From Phytophthora quininea (taxonomy: Eukaryota > Oomycota > Peronosporomycetes > Peronosporales > Peronosporaceae), in contig JAAVTG010000528.1 in the NCBI GenBank assembly GCA_011947345.1, forward strand, positions 62,001 to 126,000: 64,000 bases of DNA, written 5' to 3'. The first letter of the stretch is position 1. Every line of letters starts with the position of its first letter. This document shows, in pieces, positions 52,182-63,090 of this stretch. A program made the translations under genes and the position numbers. The notes beneath the pieces are model-generated. The model was given only the letters and a program-made list of their open reading frames with translations. It was not told the origin of the DNA and did not search any database.

Positions 52182-52880
52182 ATGGGCAAAAAGTACGACG
52201 GCAAGAAGCGCTGGAATGAGACGATCCTGGCGACCACGGCGCGGCCTTCCAGCGGAGCGGGGCGACACCATGCCACCAAGAAGCGTCTCTCGGGTGCGTG
52301 GCTGCTTGCAGGGTGCGCTCAGCACGCTCCAAGTTGCTAATAAGTAACCTCATAAAATTGGTATTATTTTCTCTATTTTGGGCAACATACAGGTCGGACG
52401 CCTCGGTTGAGCGCCGCCATGCGCCGCGTGGACGACGACACTCGTCAGGAGGTGCGCAACGCCCGACTGGACGCTCTGGAGGCGGATAACTTTGGAGAGG
52501 ACGCCGACGAGACCGAAGAGGACGCCTACGTGGACGAGGACGACGCTATGACTATTGGGAGGGAAACTACAGCATCCACGACTACTGGGAGGGAACGATC
52601 TCGACGTCGGAGATCGAGACCTGGGTCCTCCTCCAAGAAGAAGTGGAAGGTGAAAAGTCTTGCCCAGTTAGTTTTTGAGGAGTGGGGCAACGGAGAAAAC
52701 GCAGAGACCCCAAACTACTTGACGGCAGCGGCTGCCCCACCCAAATGTCCGGCGAGGAAGTTTTGCTGCGTGTGTGGCTATTTTGCCACGTATTCCTGTA
52801 GTAGATGCGGGTCCAGGCACTGCAGCGTCGGATGTGGAGACCACCACAAGGAGAGCGGCTGCATGAAGTTCGGTCTGTGA
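52182..52880 (+). CDS. ZNHIT1: ZNHIT1/Vps71-like HIT-finger protein, two exons
   Basis: Exon 1 (52182-52293) starts MGKKYDGKKRWNETI and exon 2 (52393-52880) continues GRTPRLSAAMRRVDDDTR. The 99-bp intron has GTGCGT at the donor, a CTAAT branch site and ACAG at the acceptor. The product is 199 residues. An acidic central part precedes a basic block and the family signature PNYLTAAAAPPKCPARKFCC. The C-terminal HIT zinc finger has ordered Cys/His pairs (CCVCGYFATYSCSRCG...CSVGCGDHHKESGC). In animals and yeast this protein is a subunit of the SRCAP/SWR1 complex, which deposits histone H2A.Z. That role is inferred by homology. It lies between two divergent members of the membrane protein family. 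Confidence 0.88.
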
Positions 52881-53000
52881 TAGGGAGACGTTGAGGTAAG
52901 CAGCTCGATGGTGAATGACAGCTTAATTAGCAGCATTGTGCGACGACTGCCAAGGCTCCAATAGGTAAAGTTGGCAACAATATTTTTGGTGGTGGCGAGT

Positions 53001-54878
53001 ATGTCGCGTCTACAAGCGCAGGACGGCGTCGGCCCCAGCCCGCCCACCAAAGACCAATCGACAGCTCGAGATGGCTGCGCTGTTGACGCTTCGCCCCCCG
53101 AAGCGGAAATCACTACTAGACCGAGCCAGAGCTGTGGTGATACCAACGTCAAATTCTAATACAATGGGAACATGGGCAAGGCACTGGCGGCGTCATCGAC
53201 GTCGACAGGAGAGCGGCCACTTTGAATTCCGACCCGTGGAGATTAGCGCGATCGTGGCGGTAATTGGTCGCTGTGTAGTGGCTCCGCTGCTCTTGCTCTT
53301 CGTGTTCATTGCTACAAATTACTTGTCGAAGGCCAAGTTCTTTATCAGGTCGAATGAAAGCTACTTCGCGTATAGCCAACTCGATCCGGTGATGCGCGGC
53401 GGATGCACGGGTTGCGTTTGCTCCTATCGCAAGGTTATATGCAATTGAGCGCGTTTGGGAGCGACGCTGTCATGAGTAAGCCAGCGTACGAAGATTTACA
53501 AGCAATGGCGACGAATGCCGTTGCAGCAGGAAACTACAGTCGATTGTCCACGGAGGCGCTGGCACTCGCAGATAAATTCGATTCAAATGGCGCCGTTTGT
53601 TCCACGGGCACTAACGATTGGAGAACGCCAAATGTCGTAGTGGATGATGGTCCTGATGGGATTCTTGGTGTGATTAATACGCTTGGGTTGTCTCTTCCTC
53701 CACAGATGAGGAAGGAGCTCGAAGTGGCGGTGGAAAGGAAAGACAAGTGCGTGTCGAGGTGGAGTATTGGCGTTCTTCTTCGCCTCTTCAAGTTTCAAAA
53801 CGCCAAATACAGTCTGGATCACTCTTCCGTCCCTCTCGCCGACATCATCATGTTCCCACACTACACGGATTGTCGGCCAGACATTCCAAATGAGGGGAGC
53901 TAAGTTGGCTTTTGCAACGCAGGGAGAAGATCTTGTTGCTATCGTGCCTGACATCCTTAAGTTGTTTCCATATGAATTTACAAATAGCCTGCCATACATT
54001 TCGCGGTATATTCCTGCGAAGCACACCATTAACGGGTGAACTTGACGCTTAGCTTTTTCGCGTTCAACTACTCCTTCATCAACCTGATCAAGGCTCGATC
54101 AAGAGAACAAGGGCTGGATCGTCATTTTCGCATTCCATGGGAGATTCTACAGCTGGCTAGCTCAATCATTGTACTTGGAATTCTATCGTCGCTGCGACTG
54201 ACTTCGCTGTCGTTCATTGGAGACCTCAACGGCGAACTTTTGCGGTGAACGTCGGTACAAGAAGCAAAATACTGCGGCCTGAAGGACTCGTGCTACGTTT
54301 TCACGGTAAATCTTGTGTTTGTGGTTGCTACTGCCAGTATTGGGATGGGATTTGTGGCAAACTTGGGCGCTAATTTGGAGAAACACATCACTTTGAGTTC
54401 AAAACGCGAGGAGGCGAGGTGGAGCTGGAAAGATTGACATTGCCCCTCGAGTTTCATCCTTGCCAAACACTGGCACAGGCCGCAACAACAACCAAGTAGG
54501 TCCATCTGTTGATGACTTGGATGCTACGGCACTCACTTCATTCGAGCGGAACTGTCTCGGTGGACAATTCATTCGGCTGTTCTACGATTGTGAAGATTTC
54601 GCTTACATCACGTTTCGAAACAAGCGCTGTACGACTGTGGAGGCTCTACTACTGACTGGGTACCTCTTTTATGGAGATCACGTGTACCAGGCTACCTCGG
54701 TTGTGTTATTGCTGGTAGCACGGATACTGCCAAGAAAGTGATTCGCACGTTTAGCATATTATTGATTCGGTGGCGAATCGACCCGGAAGAGGGGCATCTT
54801 ACGCATGCACTGTCGTGTGCGTGCTATGGCGCAAGTGCAGAAAGGTTCAAGATTGCAGAGGCCACACCAGTTTCATAA
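53001..54878 (+). pseudogene. Multi-pass membrane protein, family copy B, decayed
   Basis: Family blocks can be followed from the first helix (AVIGRCVVAPLLLLFVFIAT) through SYFAYSQLDPVMRGGC, SLPPQMRKELEVAVERKDKC and HYTDCRPDIPNEG to ISRYIPAKHTI. There the sequence jumps straight to NLTLSFFAFNYSFINLI, so about 150 codons covering the end of the outer domain and the first C-terminal helices are deleted. Frame changes occur near 53440 and 53900, and a stop at 54246 interrupts the coding. The C-terminal blocks NCLGGQFIRLFYDC and TTVEALLLTGYLFYG remain and the family end is reached at 54878. Start choice between ATGs at 53001 and 53071 is unclear. It cannot make a full protein. Confidence 0.85.
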
Positions 54879-55152
54879 CGCGACCTCGCTGACAGCACAG
54901 AGGCAGCAATTTACAGTCCTCACAAACCGTACAGTAGAAAATAGGAAAGTGACGGACTTCAAGGAAGCACTGCGGTCGGTCCGAATGATTTTTGTTAGGA
55001 AGAACTGACGAGTTTTAGAAATTGAACTATAGTTTGTAGGACACTGGAGATCGTTCGACGCCAACTCGCTGCTGTGAAGACGTGACGATCCATTTATGGT
55101 GCCAGTTTCTGGACATCTTTCAACACTCGGAGTTGACTTCGACTGATCCAAG

Positions 55153-57429
55153 ATGAACTGGGTACGGCACGGACTTCACCGCAGCTCGAGATTTTTTCCA
55201 GCTCAGCCCATGGTCTTGGAACGGAGAATGGCCATTGCGCCTGGCAGAATAACTGGAGCATGGACAATTCAGTGGGATAAACTGCGGGAGCTTGAGGCTT
55301 GTAGCCCAAACCGGGCTCAGTTGAGCGACATGCTTGGAATAGTGGCAGTAGTAGGGCGCTGTGTAATAGCGCCCATCTTGCTTTTGGTTCTCGTCAGCGT
55401 CACCAAACACCTCTCTAGCGCTACATTTTTCATCACAATCCAAGACAGCTACTTCGCGAACAGCCAACTGGACGCGGTAATGCGTGGAGGCTGTACTGAT
55501 TGTATCTGCTCCTGTCGGAAGGTGTTCCTGCAGCTCAGTGCTTTTGGTGATCATGCGTTTCTTAATAAGCCCGATTTTGAGCATTTACAAGCAACGGCAA
55601 GGGATGCTGTTGTTGCTGGAAATTACAGCGTACTGACACCCGAAGCCTTAGCCCTTGCCGGCGAACTTGACTCGAACGGGCCTGTCTGCTCCACAGGCCT
55701 GAATGACTGGGGCACCCCGAATATTGTTGTAGCGGATAAACCCGAAGGGATTCTAGCTGTCAGAACGGCACTGAAACTCTCTCTTTGCCCGCAAATGCTG
55801 CGCGAGCTGCAAGTGGCGGTGGAAAGAAAACACGAGTGTGTTTCTCGCTGGAATATCAGCGTTTTATTGCGGTTGTTCAGGTTCCAGACTTCGCCAAACA
55901 CATTGGATTATTCCTCCGTCTAGGGCGCTGACGTCAATACCTTTCCCCATTATACAGACTGCCGTCCGGATATCTCAAATGAAAATCTTATTGGTGAAAA
56001 GCTGGCGTTGGATACGCATGGCGGAGATCTCCTTCGAGTTGTGCCGAATATCCTCAAGCTATTTCCTTATTCCTTCTCAAGCTCGCTGCCGAGTATTTCA
56101 CGCTACATTCCTGCCAAACATACCATATACAACGTCAAGAATGTCACGCAACCATTGCATCGAGGATATTATGGAGGCTGTCGCGTTCGAGCCGTGAATT
56201 CCTCTGGGGTGTACGTCGAAGATACATGCAAGGTATCAAAGCACTGGGAAAAATATGGGTTGATACTACAGTCTCCGAGCGACCTACCCATCTGTACAAC
56301 CCGAAGTGTGTGCGTTCACAATCAGTACAACACCCAAACAGAACACACCGACGACATCGATACAGCTAATCCGACGCGCCTTGTGCAGATTATTAGTGTG
56401 TTTCGAAGCCGGTATGCTGACACAATGGATTTGAGTGCTCTGCCGGCCGGAGTCGTGGCACAGATCCTCCTCATGGGAATCGTCAGTCTCTACCAGGTGA
56501 TGTCGCACCAACGCTCCGTGCTGCTCACGCAGGTCTGGGCGTATCGGTGCCAGAACGGCCGCATGCAGCCGATCTACCTGGCTCAGGTGTCGTATCACCT
56601 GGCGTTCAACTCGAACTTGTACTACTTGGGGTTGGCGACGGGGACGCTGTCGAAAGCGTCGGTGGTGAACCTGACGCTGAGTTTCTTCGCGTTCAACTAC
56701 TCGTTCATCAATCTGGTGCGCGCTCGCTCTGGGGAGCAGGTGTTGGATCGTCACTTTCGTATTCCGTGGGAGATTCTGCAGCTCGTGACGACGGCGGTTG
56801 TGGCCGCGACGCTGTTTTCGTATCGGTTGACGTCTTTGGCGTTTATTGGCGAGGTGAATGGCGAATTGTTGCGTCGGACTTCAAGGCAGGGGGCGAAGTA
56901 CTGCGGTCTGAACGACTCTTGTTACGTGCTATTTGTATCAGTCGAAAGTGCTGGAAGTTGAGCAGCCGATTGGGAACCGCAGTGAGCACCACCCCAGTTT
57001 CGGAAGTTGCACATGGTAATCGCGATAACGGTAAGCTGTTCATTATCAGTCCAGTAGTGCCTATATACAGCAATTCCACTCAAGACGCAGCTAACGACGT
57101 TTGAACTGAATTGCCTTGGTGGCAAATTCACTCGACTCTTTCGGGACTGTGAGGACTTTGCCTATGTCTCTGCTAATGGCAAGCGGTGCACGAGTGTCGA
57201 GGCGATATTGCTGACGGGGTATCTTTTCTATGGACACCATGTTTACCGGGCAGATGCTGTTGTGCTATTGCTGCTGTTGCCGAAGAAGATTATTCGCACA
57301 TTTAACGTGCTGTTAATCCGGTGGCGGATGGATTTTGAAAGAGGCACACTTTCTCAAACCAAGTCGTGCACATGGAACGATGCAAGCAACAAAAACTACA
57401 GACTCACTGAGCCTACCCCTGTGCTCTGA
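55153..57429 (+). pseudogene. Multi-pass membrane protein, family copy C, broken, with conversion tract
   Basis: From the ATG at 55153 the family layout is followed with only one in-frame stop (TAG at 55921, where other copies have P or L before VADV) until 56930. Then the frame is lost at YVLFVSVES, the last helix is replaced by unrelated sequence, and the C-terminal blocks (NCLGGKFTRLFRDC, AILLTGYLFYG, RTFNVLLIRW) resume after 57100 up to a stop at 57429. The segment 56383-56921 is identical at every base to 58868-59406 in copy D, although the flanks differ strongly. It is a likely recipient or donor of gene conversion. Loss of the last helix makes a working protein unlikely. Confidence 0.82.
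56383..56921 (+). repeat. 539-bp identical tract shared by copies C and D
   Basis: Base-for-base identical to 58868-59406 (offset 2485). First differences flank the tract on both sides. Outside it the two copies differ at many positions, including protein changes in nearly every block. Confidence 0.9.
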
Positions 57430-57658
57430 AGGCGAGTCTTCATGTCCGTTCGTCAGGCGTCAATGAAACGAAGGTTCGTGGCGAAAATATTGAATCCCAC
57501 ATCATTTCAGGCCGTAAATACAAAACGGACGACTGCCATGATAAAAGCAGCATCAACACGCGTTGCTTTGGTGCGACTGGCTAATCTATTACCGGTATCG
57601 CTGCACTATATTCAGATCGCACGTTCACTGAGAGATCGAAGCCCAGTTCGCTCGCCCG

Positions 57659-59986
57659 ATGAGTGAAGGCTCCCACTTCATGGCCAGGTGCGCAAAGCTG
57701 TTTGAAAAGAGAACTTCGGTTGAGCCCGCACATTTAGCTGGGGCCTGGGCTTCGCAGTGGCGTCGGCACATTCGCGTCGAGTCTTCCAAAAATGCGACGT
57801 TCAAAGCGTCGAAGACATTAGCGATGGCGGCAGTAGTTGGTCGTTGTATAGTGATGCCTTTGGTGCTTCTGCTCGTTGTTGCGATCACGGATTATCTCTC
57901 GACTGCCAAGTTTTTCATCGGAACTGCAGACAGCTACTTCGCCTACAGCCAACTCGATCCAGTCATGCACGGCGGGTGCTCCGGTTGTATCTGCTCCTGC
58001 CGAAAGGTCTTGATGCAACTCAGTGCGTTTGGGCACGACGCCATCATGAGCAAGCCAGCCTACGAGAACCTTCAGGCCATCGCGACGGATGCTGTAGCTG
58101 CAGGGAATTACAGCAGATTAACACTCGAGGCCGCTGCGCTTGCCGACCAGCTCGATGCCAACGGTGCCGTGTGCTCTACCGGAGTGAACGATTGGGGTAC
58201 ACCGAACATCGTGCTGGCAGGCGAGGTAGATCAAATTCTAGCGGTAATCACAACACTGGGGTTGTCATTGCCCCCGCAGATGCTGCGAGAGCTCGAAGTA
58301 GCCGTAGAACGCAAGCAGACGTGCGTGTCTCGATGGGACATCGGAATCTTGCTGCGGTTGTTTAAGTTCCAGAACGTCAAGAACAGTTTGGACTATTCTT
58401 CAGTGCCCGTGGCCGACGTGATCACGTTCCCGCACTACACGGACTGCAGACCTGATATTGCGAACGAAGGACTTGTCGGAGAGAAACTTGCACTTGACAC
58501 CCAGGGCGAAGACTTGCTCGCTGTCGTGCCGGATATTCTGAAGCTGTTCCCGTACGAGTTTACGAGCAGTCTTCCTAAAATCTCTCGCTACATCCCAGCG
58601 AAACACACGATCTACGGCGTTAAGAACGTCACACAGTCGCTGTTCAAAGGATACTACGGAGGATGCCGCGTCCGCGTTGTGAATACGACCGGCGTGTTTG
58701 TCGAAGACACATGCACGATGTTGAACCACTGGAAGACGTACGGTCTAATGCTCCAAGCACCGGACGATCTCCCAGTGTGTTCATCAGGCGGTGTGTGCGT
58801 GCACAACCAATACAGCTCCGAGTGGGAGTACACGAACGACGTTGATCCGACCGACCATACTCGACTAGTGCAGATTATTAGTGTGTTTCGAAGCCGGTAT
58901 GCTGACACAATGGATTTGAGTGCTCTGCCGGCCGGAGTCGTGGCACAGATCCTCCTCATGGGAATCGTCAGTCTCTACCAGGTGATGTCGCACCAACGCT
59001 CCGTGCTGCTCACGCAGGTCTGGGCGTATCGGTGCCAGAACGGCCGCATGCAGCCGATCTACCTGGCTCAGGTGTCGTATCACCTGGCGTTCAACTCGAA
59101 CTTGTACTACTTGGGGTTGGCGACGGGGACGCTGTCGAAAGCGTCGGTGGTGAACCTGACGCTGAGTTTCTTCGCGTTCAACTACTCGTTCATCAATCTG
59201 GTGCGCGCTCGCTCTGGGGAGCAGGTGTTGGATCGTCACTTTCGTATTCCGTGGGAGATTCTGCAGCTCGTGACGACGGCGGTTGTGGCCGCGACGCTGT
59301 TTTCGTATCGGTTGACGTCTTTGGCGTTTATTGGCGAGGTGAATGGCGAATTGTTGCGTCGGACTTCAAGGCAGGGGGCGAAGTACTGCGGTCTGAACGA
59401 CTCTTGCTACGTGTTTACTGTGAATCTGGTGTTTGTGGTTGCTGCCTTAGGCGTTGCGATGGGATTCATGGCACACGTAGTAGTCTTGCTGCAAAAGAAC
59501 ATTAGCAAACCTTCCCGAAGACGAGTGAAGCTAGCTTCCAGTGAAACGGCAATCATTGATATTCGCCCGAAGCGGGACATTGACATGGTTCGTAGTACCC
59601 ACTCGGTTGGTGTCCCCATGGCGTCCGTGCCAGAAAAACTCACAACATTTGAGCGAAATTGTCTAGGAGGCAAATTTACTCGCCTCTTCCGCGACTGCGG
59701 AGACTTCGCGTACATCGATTTCAACTCAAAACGCTGTACGACCGTGGAGGCGCTTCTTCTGACAGGATACCTTTTCTATGGTGAGCATGTCTACCAAGCC
59801 AATTCCGTTGTGCTGTTGCTTCTGGCACGTCTACTCCCCAGGAAAGCGATTCGCACTTTCAATGTACTTTTGATCCGATGGCACGTGGATCCAGAAAGAG
59901 GAACGCTTTCGGAGTTAAAGTCTTGCACCTGGTACGATGCAAGCGACGAGATCTATAAAATCTCGGAAGCTATGCCACTAGCGTAA
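57659..59986 (+). CDS. Multi-pass membrane protein, intact family copy D
   Basis: One uninterrupted frame of 775 residues from the ATG at 57659. There is a cytosolic start (1-50), a first helix at about 56-79 (AVVGRCIVMPLVLLLVVAIT) and a large outer domain (80-410) with some 14 Cys (for example GGCSGCICSC, PVCSSGGVC) and N-glycosylation sites. Four or five helices follow between about 425 and 611 (including AGVVAQILLMGIVSLY and VFTVNLVFVVAALGVAMGFM). A cytosolic C-terminal domain (612-775) contains NCLGGKFTRLFRDC and ends SEAMPLA. No enzyme or channel motif is recognisable. Copies A, B and C nearby show a local family expansion. Residues about 404-583 lie in the tract identical to copy C. Confidence 0.85.
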   Translation: MSEGSHFMARCAKLFEKRTSVEPAHLAGAWASQWRRHIRVESSKNATFKASKTLAMAAVVGRCIVMPLVLLLVVAITDYLSTAKFFIGTADSYFAYSQLDPVMHGGCSGCICSCRKVLMQLSAFGHDAIMSKPAYENLQAIATDAVAAGNYSRLTLEAAALADQLDANGAVCSTGVNDWGTPNIVLAGEVDQILAVITTLGLSLPPQMLRELEVAVERKQTCVSRWDIGILLRLFKFQNVKNSLDYSSVPVADVITFPHYTDCRPDIANEGLVGEKLALDTQGEDLLAVVPDILKLFPYEFTSSLPKISRYIPAKHTIYGVKNVTQSLFKGYYGGCRVRVVNTTGVFVEDTCTMLNHWKTYGLMLQAPDDLPVCSSGGVCVHNQYSSEWEYTNDVDPTDHTRLVQIISVFRSRYADTMDLSALPAGVVAQILLMGIVSLYQVMSHQRSVLLTQVWAYRCQNGRMQPIYLAQVSYHLAFNSNLYYLGLATGTLSKASVVNLTLSFFAFNYSFINLVRARSGEQVLDRHFRIPWEILQLVTTAVVAATLFSYRLTSLAFIGEVNGELLRRTSRQGAKYCGLNDSCYVFTVNLVFVVAALGVAMGFMAHVVVLLQKNISKPSRRRVKLASSETAIIDIRPKRDIDMVRSTHSVGVPMASVPEKLTTFERNCLGGKFTRLFRDCGDFAYIDFNSKRCTTVEALLLTGYLFYGEHVYQANSVVLLLLARLLPRKAIRTFNVLLIRWHVDPERGTLSELKSCTWYDASDEIYKISEAMPLA

Positions 59987-60064
59987 TGATACATCCATCG
60001 TACCGATGTCGTTAATATCTTGCATGAGATCGTTACAACATATCTAGTGGTGACATTGACCCTC

Positions 60065-61589
60065 TCAGAATTGGGACGGCATAACACAGCGTTTTGCGTC
60101 CTGGGGAGCAGGCTTGAGCAGATGGAAGCGACTGAAGTCGATGCAAAGTCCTCTGGACGTCTTCATCACACAGCGCTCGAAAGTCGAGTCCCACGCGATT
60201 TCTTCGTCCGTATACGAGTTGCGAGCCTGCATAGTGTTGGACGTCGAGCTGTCAATGCCCTCAAGGATCACAACGACTTCTAATCCACTCTTGCGTAAGT
60301 GATTCATGATCTGCGGCTTGGTTGGCTCTTTGTATAGCTTTGGGGCACTCGGCAGTCCTCCTTCCCGATTCCCGTTGTCGATGTCAACCTGTCGCTGAGT
60401 TGGATCCGGATAGCTCGTGCACGTCTTGGGATCTTCGCCATTGCGAGGCAGACACTCGGGCGGGAAGAGCGGACTCCACTGGTCGATACGGTGCACAACA
60501 ACTTGCGGCAATACCATCAGCAGCATCGCGCCGCAGTCGTCGTCAGGCTGCTGCACACGCATTTGGTGGCACTGGAACATGAAATCGTTGGGCTCGTCCT
60601 TGTCGTCCTCGGCCTCATGGCGGACAGCGTACAGGCGAACATGCGCCTCTACGAGCTGGTGTTTTCGGCGCTCACACGTCTGAAACATAAAGTAATAGTG
60701 TCCGCGGATTTTGCGAATCACCGCCGAGTTGGAAAACATGATCGTGTTGGCGCGTTTCTGCAAGAATGAAGAATATTTAGTCACGGGAAGCGCACAACAA
60801 CAAAGAATATTTTACGTACGTTGGCTCGAGAGAAGCGCGCGTAAAAGATGCCAATGCAAACCGAATCGAGTATGATGCCGGCGAAGGACTGCATTTATCA
60901 AGAAGTGGATGCGTTAGCCTGAATTCACAAAACGGCAAAACCAGCCACTCACCTCAAGTGTCAACAACGTAGCGATGGACGTGCAGCCGCCGTAGAAAAT
61001 ATCGTCCGTAGGCGCACCGTATCCGATTGTCATCTAACCAGTTAATCAAGATTTTTCTCGTAAGAACAACATCTATACAATTGTGTACAATAAAAGACCA
61101 GCAACCACGCACAATCGTCTCCAGCGAGAAGATGTACGCTTGCATAATGCTCTCAATCCAAGGTGACACGTCGGATGGCGCACTGACACGTCCAAATACG
61201 CCAGCGCGAAGAACAAAATGATGAAAAAGTACTGTCCACAAGCAAAAAGAATCTTCAGTAAGATCATAGTTCATAACAGTAATGACATTCCCAGCTCACC
61301 GCAGTGAAGACGCCCCAGATAATCCTTGACGTGCGGGTGTTGATGACCGTGTGGAATGGGTCGTCCCAGTAAAACTTCCTCCAGTCGCCTCCCTTGCGAT
61401 AGATGCTGCCACGGTCCAATGTCAGTCCTACAACTTCCTAAAACCACTAAATAAAAACATATAAAACACGTACTTGAACCTCCCCAGAGACTGGTTAAAC
61501 CGTCCGCCGCGGTCCAGGAACCGCGTGCGCTGCGAGGAGCGACAGGCGTCCGAGTTGACGGACAGAAGAGGCTGGTGCACCCCTAACAT
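60065..61589 (-). CDS. Inward-rectifier potassium channel (Kir), six exons
   Basis: Minus-strand exons: 61474-61589, 61300-61405, 61113-61231, 60953-61033, 60820-60888 and 60065-60757, all with GT/AG introns of 60-80 bp. The ATG at 61589 starts MLGVHQPLLSVNSD. The slide-helix region WRKFYWDDPFHTVINTRTSR leads into helix M1 (YFFIILFFALAYL), the pore helix WIESIMQAYIFSLETI and the selectivity filter TIGYG (exon 4). M2 (SFAGIILDSVCIGIFYARFS) is followed by the Kir cytoplasmic domain (NTIMFSNSAVIRKI; RRKHQLVEAHVRLYAV). The product would be 394 residues once one missing base in exon 3 (61162-61163, between HP and WIE) is allowed. It should pass K+ inward across a cell membrane. Confidence 0.88.
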
Positions 61590-61835
61590 TGTTGAATTCA
61601 ATGGATTGCCAAGCTTCCAGCGCGAGGCAGAGCACAAGGGGAACTGCGGGGGAAGCTGAGGAGACGACAAAGCAGGATCCGGAGCTTGCGGGCGGTTGCA
61701 GCTGCCGGGAGCGATCGTGTGCAGCTCGGAATGTGCACGAATGCAGTCCGTTGCCAGGGGTTACGTGTGGAATAGAAATATCTGATTCGACTCAGATTGT
61801 CGATTTTGGGTCGTCACCACTCAATTGTCGTAGCG

Positions 61836-62810
61836 ATGGTCTCTGCTAAGCTTCTGTATGTGCTTTCTCCAGCCAAGACGTTGGACCTGTCGCCCTCTCT
61901 CGTCTCTCAATGCTCGCAGCCTTCGCTACTGTCTGACGCGCACGAATTAATTGCCCAACTGCGAAAGTTATCGCAGACCAAAGTCAAGAATCTGCTGGGA
62001 GTGAGCGACTCACTGGCCAAGCTCAATTTCGACCGCTTCCAGACGTTTGACGAGGCAGCAGGTGACAAGCCTTCAGAGAATTTAAAACAAGCAATTCTGA
62101 CGTTCAACGGACCAGCGTATCTGGGTCTGGGTGCCCAGAATTTGGAACCGGAGGACTTGGAGTATGCGCAGACCCACCTCCGCATCCTGTGCGGCCTCTA
62201 CGGCGCTCTGCGGCCGCTGGATCTGATCCAGCCGTACCGTTTGGAAATGGGCCAAAAGTTCGTCAACTCTAGAGGCAAAGACCTATATGAATTCTGGGGC
62301 AACTCGATCGTCACAGAAGTGGGGAAAGCCTTTGGGAAGGATGAACAGAAGAAAGTGTTGGTCAATGTCGCCTCGCAGGAGTATTTCAAGAGTTTACCCA
62401 AACAAGCGCTGGAGGAGGCAGACATTTCGGTGGTCGAGTGTGTTTTCAAGGACGACGGCAAGATTAAGTCGGCGTACGCCAAGCGCGCGCGAGGGTTGAT
62501 GTGCAGATACCTGATCCAGAACCGAGTGGAGTCGTTGGAAGGCATCGCCAAGTTTGATCTGGAAGGGTACAAATACTCGAGCTCCGCGTCCAGTAAGGAT
62601 ACGCTCGTGTTCTTGCGAACTGCGGCGGCTGCAAAGGCGGCACTGCAGGCCAAAAAGGAAGACGTGGCGAAGACTAAGAGCAGTCCTAACGCGAAACGCA
62701 ACGCTAAGAAACTCAAGAAGGCGGATGGCAAAAGTGACGACCAAGGCGAAGCGGTCGAAGAGAAGCCTTCGCTTCGTCGCTCCTCTCGTAAGAAGCGCAA
62801 GGTGGACTAG
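61836..62810 (+). CDS. YaaA/UPF0246 family protein with basic C-terminal extension
   Basis: From the ATG at 61836 (an upstream in-frame TTG was rejected) the protein has 324 residues. Residues 1-250 match the YaaA family: LLYVLSPAKTLDL at the start, ALLTFNGPAYLGL-like ILTFNGPAYLGLGA, LRILCGLYGALRPLDLIQPY and VNVASQEYFKSL. YaaA of Escherichia coli limits free iron and protects DNA during peroxide stress. Here an extra 70-residue Lys/Ser-rich tail ends RRSSRKKRKVD, a plausible nuclear localisation signal absent from bacterial members. It is divergent from the Kir gene, with 246 bp between starts. No intron is needed. Confidence 0.9.
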   Translation: MVSAKLLYVLSPAKTLDLSPSLVSQCSQPSLLSDAHELIAQLRKLSQTKVKNLLGVSDSLAKLNFDRFQTFDEAAGDKPSENLKQAILTFNGPAYLGLGAQNLEPEDLEYAQTHLRILCGLYGALRPLDLIQPYRLEMGQKFVNSRGKDLYEFWGNSIVTEVGKAFGKDEQKKVLVNVASQEYFKSLPKQALEEADISVVECVFKDDGKIKSAYAKRARGLMCRYLIQNRVESLEGIAKFDLEGYKYSSSASSKDTLVFLRTAAAAKAALQAKKEDVAKTKSSPNAKRNAKKLKKADGKSDDQGEAVEEKPSLRRSSRKKRKVD

Positions 62811-63090
62811 CTGCGACATCGTTGGCATTACTTCTTTTTCTTCAGATGAAGAAGGTGTATCGAATAACTCTGGAAGTGGAGTCGTTTTGCCGGTGAACTC
62901 GTAAGCAAGTAATCGACCACGGGCTGCTGGCACGTTTATTGCTCAACCAGCATTGTTGCAGAAATGAGTGTCGTTGGGTAAGCATCAAGTCCTGATTTCT
63001 TGTTGAATACTCTGCTGTGGATCTGCTACTACCAGTTCATTTGGCTATCTGCAGCATTGCCTTTAAATCACTACAACACCCCAAAGTGCT

